Of a stretch of 9,390 nucleotides of DNA, positions 6,782 through 9,390 are shown in pieces. The first letter of the stretch is position 1. Each line of letters starts with the position of its first letter. The notes beneath the pieces were generated by a model. The model did no database searches and was not told where the DNA came from. It worked only from the letters and a program-made list of their open reading frames with translations. The position numbers and the translations under genes were made by a program. Source of the DNA: JBBCJM01 sp037190175 (GTDB lineage: Bacteria; Pseudomonadota; Alphaproteobacteria; Rhodobacterales; Rhodobacteraceae); contig JBBCJM010000226.1 of assembly GCA_037190175.1 (NCBI GenBank), positions 1-9,390 on the forward strand. The letters run 5' to 3'.

Positions 6782-6787
6782 GTTATA
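6782..6787 (-). promoter_or_regulatory. Candidate -10 element for the chvI operon
   Basis: The minus strand reads TATAAC, four to five matches to TATAAT, in an AT-rich patch. Transcription would start near 6775, giving a short leader of about 28 bases with the AGGGAAG ribosome binding site inside it. The -35 position has no good match, which fits a promoter needing an activator or an unusual sigma factor preference. This is sequence matching only. Confidence 0.35.
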
Positions 6788-6793
6788 CACCAT

Positions 6794-6823
6794 ATTCCGG
6801 TTTCATGCCGCGGAATCAATTCC
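6794..6823. repeat. Clustered ATTCC/GGAAT inverted elements upstream of chvI
   Basis: Three copies of one 5-base element alternate in orientation: ATTCC at 6794-6798, GGAAT at 6812-6816 and ATTCC at 6819-6823. The last two form the perfect palindrome GGAATCAATTCC; the first two form ATTCCG-N11-CGGAAT. They cover about -19 to -48 from the predicted chvI transcription start, where a regulator would contact or replace the -35 element. The binding protein is unknown. Confidence 0.4.
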
Positions 6824-6904
6824 AAACTGCGAATCACCCGCGGCGGCCCGGGCATCAGGGCCGGAAAATCCCCAAGGAATGGCTAATTTGCCTCACCGGG
6901 GCGG

Positions 6905-6929
6905 ACTGTCGGCAAAGTCCCGCGACAGT
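6905..6929. repeat. 7-bp dyad, ACTGTCG-N11-CGACAGT
   Basis: A perfect inverted repeat (6905-6911 and 6923-6929) directly to the left of the pckA direct repeats. The centre-to-centre distance of the arms is 18 bp, suited to a dimeric DNA-binding protein. As RNA it could form only a weak stem with an 11-base loop and lacks a U-tract, so an operator is more likely than a terminator. Confidence 0.4.
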
Positions 6930-6959
6930 TTGCGCTAACCTCCATTTGGTTGCGCTAAC
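6930..6959. repeat. Paired 10-base direct repeat TTGCGCTAAC upstream of pckA
   Basis: TTGCGCTAAC occurs at 6930-6939 and again at 6950-6959, exactly 20 bp apart, about two helical turns, so bound proteins would lie on the same face. The second copy continues to CGCTAACG, an imperfect palindrome with a central TA, reminiscent of LacI-family operators. In Sinorhizobium the LacI-family regulator PckR controls pckA, so a PckR-like site is a reasonable guess, but I cannot confirm the consensus from memory. Confidence 0.5.
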
Positions 6960-6996
6960 GACAGGAGCGGCCTGTTCCCTCCGAAAAACGACATGT

Positions 6997-7002
6997 TATA
7001 GG
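6997..7002 (+). promoter_or_regulatory. Weak candidate -10 element for pckA
   Basis: TATAGG preceded by TG one base upstream (TGTTATAGG, 6994-7002) resembles an extended -10. No good -35 lies at the right distance (TGTTCC at 6973-6978). If used, the leader would be about 105 bases, and the direct repeats would lie about 50 to 80 bases upstream of the start of transcription, a position that suits an activator. Confidence 0.25.
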
Positions 7003-7115
7003 GCTCTTGCCGGGGATGCGCTGCTCGCCGGCGCGGCCGCCCATTTTTCACCGCTGCGGCCGGCCCTGCGGGACATCATCAGGATCGCCGCCGCGCGATC
7101 GGGGAGCTGCTGGAT

Positions 7116-8714
<1,599 letters not shown>

Positions 8715-8728
8715 TCCACGGCGACGGG

Positions 8729-8757
8729 GCCCGCGCGGCGCTTGACGCGGCGCGGGC
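8729..8757 (+). terminator. GC-rich hairpin after pckA
   Basis: GCCCGCGC (8729-8736) pairs perfectly with GCGCGGGC (8750-8757) around a 13-base loop, 15 bases after the pckA stop. No U-tract follows, so it would be a weak intrinsic terminator or an RNA-stabilising structure. An alternative CCGCG/CGCGG pairing overlaps it. Read-through into the next gene is possible. Confidence 0.45.
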
Positions 8758-8781
8758 GGGCGGGTCTGCTGCGGCGACAGC

Positions 8782-8790
8782 GGAAAGGAC
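8782..8790 (+). promoter_or_regulatory. Ribosome binding site supporting a TTG start
   Basis: GGAAAGGAC ends six bases before the TTG at 8797. It is the only good Shine-Dalgarno match near this start, and with the signal-peptide-like sequence that follows it decides for TTG. Confidence 0.6.
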
Positions 8791-8796
8791 CGGCCC

Positions 8797-9321
8797 TTGT
8801 CGGCAGCATTCCCGATCCTCGCGGCGGGCCTCGCGCTCGCCCTGGCCACCCCGGCCCGTGCCGAGCCCCACCCGCCCGTCGCCGCGCCGGGGATCGAGAT
8901 CGTGGCCTACGGCGTCTATTGCCAGAGGGGCTCGGCGGGCAGGACCGATGCGCCGGACGCCATCCTGGGCTATGTCAACATCATGGCCGGCGACCCGGAC
9001 TTCCGGTTCCCGCAGCAGCAGGTCCCCGCGGCGCTGAACGTCTCGTTCGGGCTTGCCTTCGTCCCCTCCCGCACCGCCGGGCGGATCAGGATGGAGACCC
9101 ATATCCCCGGCCGCGACCGGCCCAGCACCTGGTATTCCGACATGGCGGCCGGCGAGCGGAAAAGCCGCGGCTATACCTTCGAGTACCCCGAGGAACTGGT
9201 CCTCGGCCTCTGGCGGCTGGACGCCTGGGACGGCGCGACCCTGCTTTACAGCGTGGAGTTCGAGGTGGTGCCGCCCGAACAGTTCCCCGGGATCGTGGGC
9301 GACTGCAACCCGCTGTCCTAG
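8797..9321 (+). CDS. Secreted DUF3859-like protein
   Basis: A 174-residue protein of unknown function. The N-terminus MSAAFPILAAGLALALATPARA looks like a cleavable signal peptide with an ARA-E cleavage site after residue 22, so a periplasmic location is likely; unusually its n-region carries no Lys or Arg. The mature part begins with EIVAYGVYC (34-42), contains LNVSFGLAFV, the RGYTFEYPEELVLGLWRL block and YSVEFEVVPPEQFPG, a pattern I recognise as DUF3859. The fold is probably all-beta, judging from alternating hydrophobic segments. Two cysteines (Cys42 and Cys170), one near each end, could form a disulfide. It follows pckA by 82 bases across a GC hairpin and may have its own promoter. A terminator-like stem-loop follows. 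The family name is by eye. Confidence 0.78.
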   Translation: MSAAFPILAAGLALALATPARAEPHPPVAAPGIEIVAYGVYCQRGSAGRTDAPDAILGYVNIMAGDPDFRFPQQQVPAALNVSFGLAFVPSRTAGRIRMETHIPGRDRPSTWYSDMAAGERKSRGYTFEYPEELVLGLWRLDAWDGATLLYSVEFEVVPPEQFPGIVGDCNPLS

Positions 9322-9368
9322 CCGTCCAGCGCACCGGGCGGAGCCGCGCCGTCCGGCCCGGCAGGGGT

Positions 9369-9390
9369 GGCAGAGGCCATCGCCTCTGCC
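9369..9390 (+). terminator. Perfect 9-bp stem-loop at the right edge, probable terminator
   Basis: GGCAGAGGC (9369-9377) and GCCTCTGCC (9382-9390) pair without a mismatch around the loop CATC. It lies 47 bases after the DUF3859-like stop. The window ends at the foot of the stem, so a following U-tract cannot be seen; because the stem is symmetrical it could serve either strand. Confidence 0.7.

Larger units (their letters stand above)
6748..7115. promoter_or_regulatory. Divergent control region between chvI and pckA
   Basis: 368 bp without a convincing gene. It is clearly less GC-rich than the genes around it, especially at 6755-6835. It holds a predicted chvI promoter, ATTCC/GGAAT elements, a 7-bp dyad, a pair of direct repeats, a weak pckA -10 candidate and the pckA ribosome binding site GGGGAG at 7101-7106. 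The arrangement suggests separate control of the two transcripts, with the chvI elements on the left and the pckA elements on the right. An open plus-strand frame entering from 7007 is the out-of-frame shadow of pckA. Confidence 0.7.

Noticed and set aside
6748..6855. An N-terminal extension of chvI to 6855
   Set aside because: It runs through the AT-rich promoter-like region, has no receiver-domain homology, and the ATG at 6747 has a good ribosome binding site.
6845..6866. A GGCCC/GGGCC short inverted repeat in the chvI-pckA region
   Set aside because: Only five pairs in GC-rich DNA, with no U-tract; expected by chance.
9336..9363. A CCGGGCGGA/TCCGGCCCGG bulged stem before the final hairpin
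   Set aside because: It needs a bulge and lies in strongly GC-rich sequence; the adjacent perfect 9-bp stem-loop is the better terminator candidate.

Overview
The window looks like the chromosome of a GC-rich alphaproteobacterium. The family-level features point to Rhodobacterales (a Paracoccus/Rhodobacter-like organism): a ChvG/ChvI two-component pair joined to a short HPr kinase, RapZ, a mannose-type EIIA and HPr, with pckA divergent from chvI, plus DUF6473-like and DUF3859-like proteins. This placement is inferred from protein families and base composition, not from a database search. I see no mobile element, CRISPR array, tRNA or rRNA gene, or sign of recent transfer.

Layout. At the left edge a DUF6473-like gene (minus strand) runs out of the window. 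It is divergent, across about 170 bp, from a complete 3-hydroxybutyryl-CoA dehydrogenase gene (plus strand). That gene meets a seven-gene minus-strand cluster tail to tail, and the two stop codons share a CTAG. In transcription order the cluster is chvI (response regulator), chvG (sensor kinase), hprK (HPr kinase/phosphorylase, catalytic domain only), rapZ, a ManX-type EIIA, ptsH (HPr) and a lysophospholipid acyltransferase-like gene. Most junctions are 4-base stop/start overlaps or gaps under 15 bases, so this is very probably one translationally coupled operon read from a promoter near 6785. A 368-bp intergenic region (6748-7115) separates it from the divergent pckA. It carries a pair of 10-base direct repeats 20 bp apart, a 7-bp dyad, and clustered ATTCC/GGAAT elements. 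After pckA come a GC-rich hairpin, a small secreted DUF3859-like protein and, at the right edge, a perfect 9-bp stem-loop that is probably a terminator.

How the genes fit together. ChvG/ChvI is the alphaproteobacterial envelope/acid-stress two-component system. HPr, EIIA and HPrK form an incomplete regulatory phosphotransferase system: Enzyme I and any sugar permease are absent here, so the chain most likely senses PEP and nitrogen/carbon state rather than importing sugar. PEP carboxykinase makes PEP, the phosphoryl donor of that chain. The operon plus divergent pckA therefore tie an envelope sensor, PEP-dependent signalling and gluconeogenesis into one locus. This arrangement is known from alphaproteobacteria. 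The less described parts are the acyltransferase at the operon's end and the operator-like repeats between chvI and pckA.
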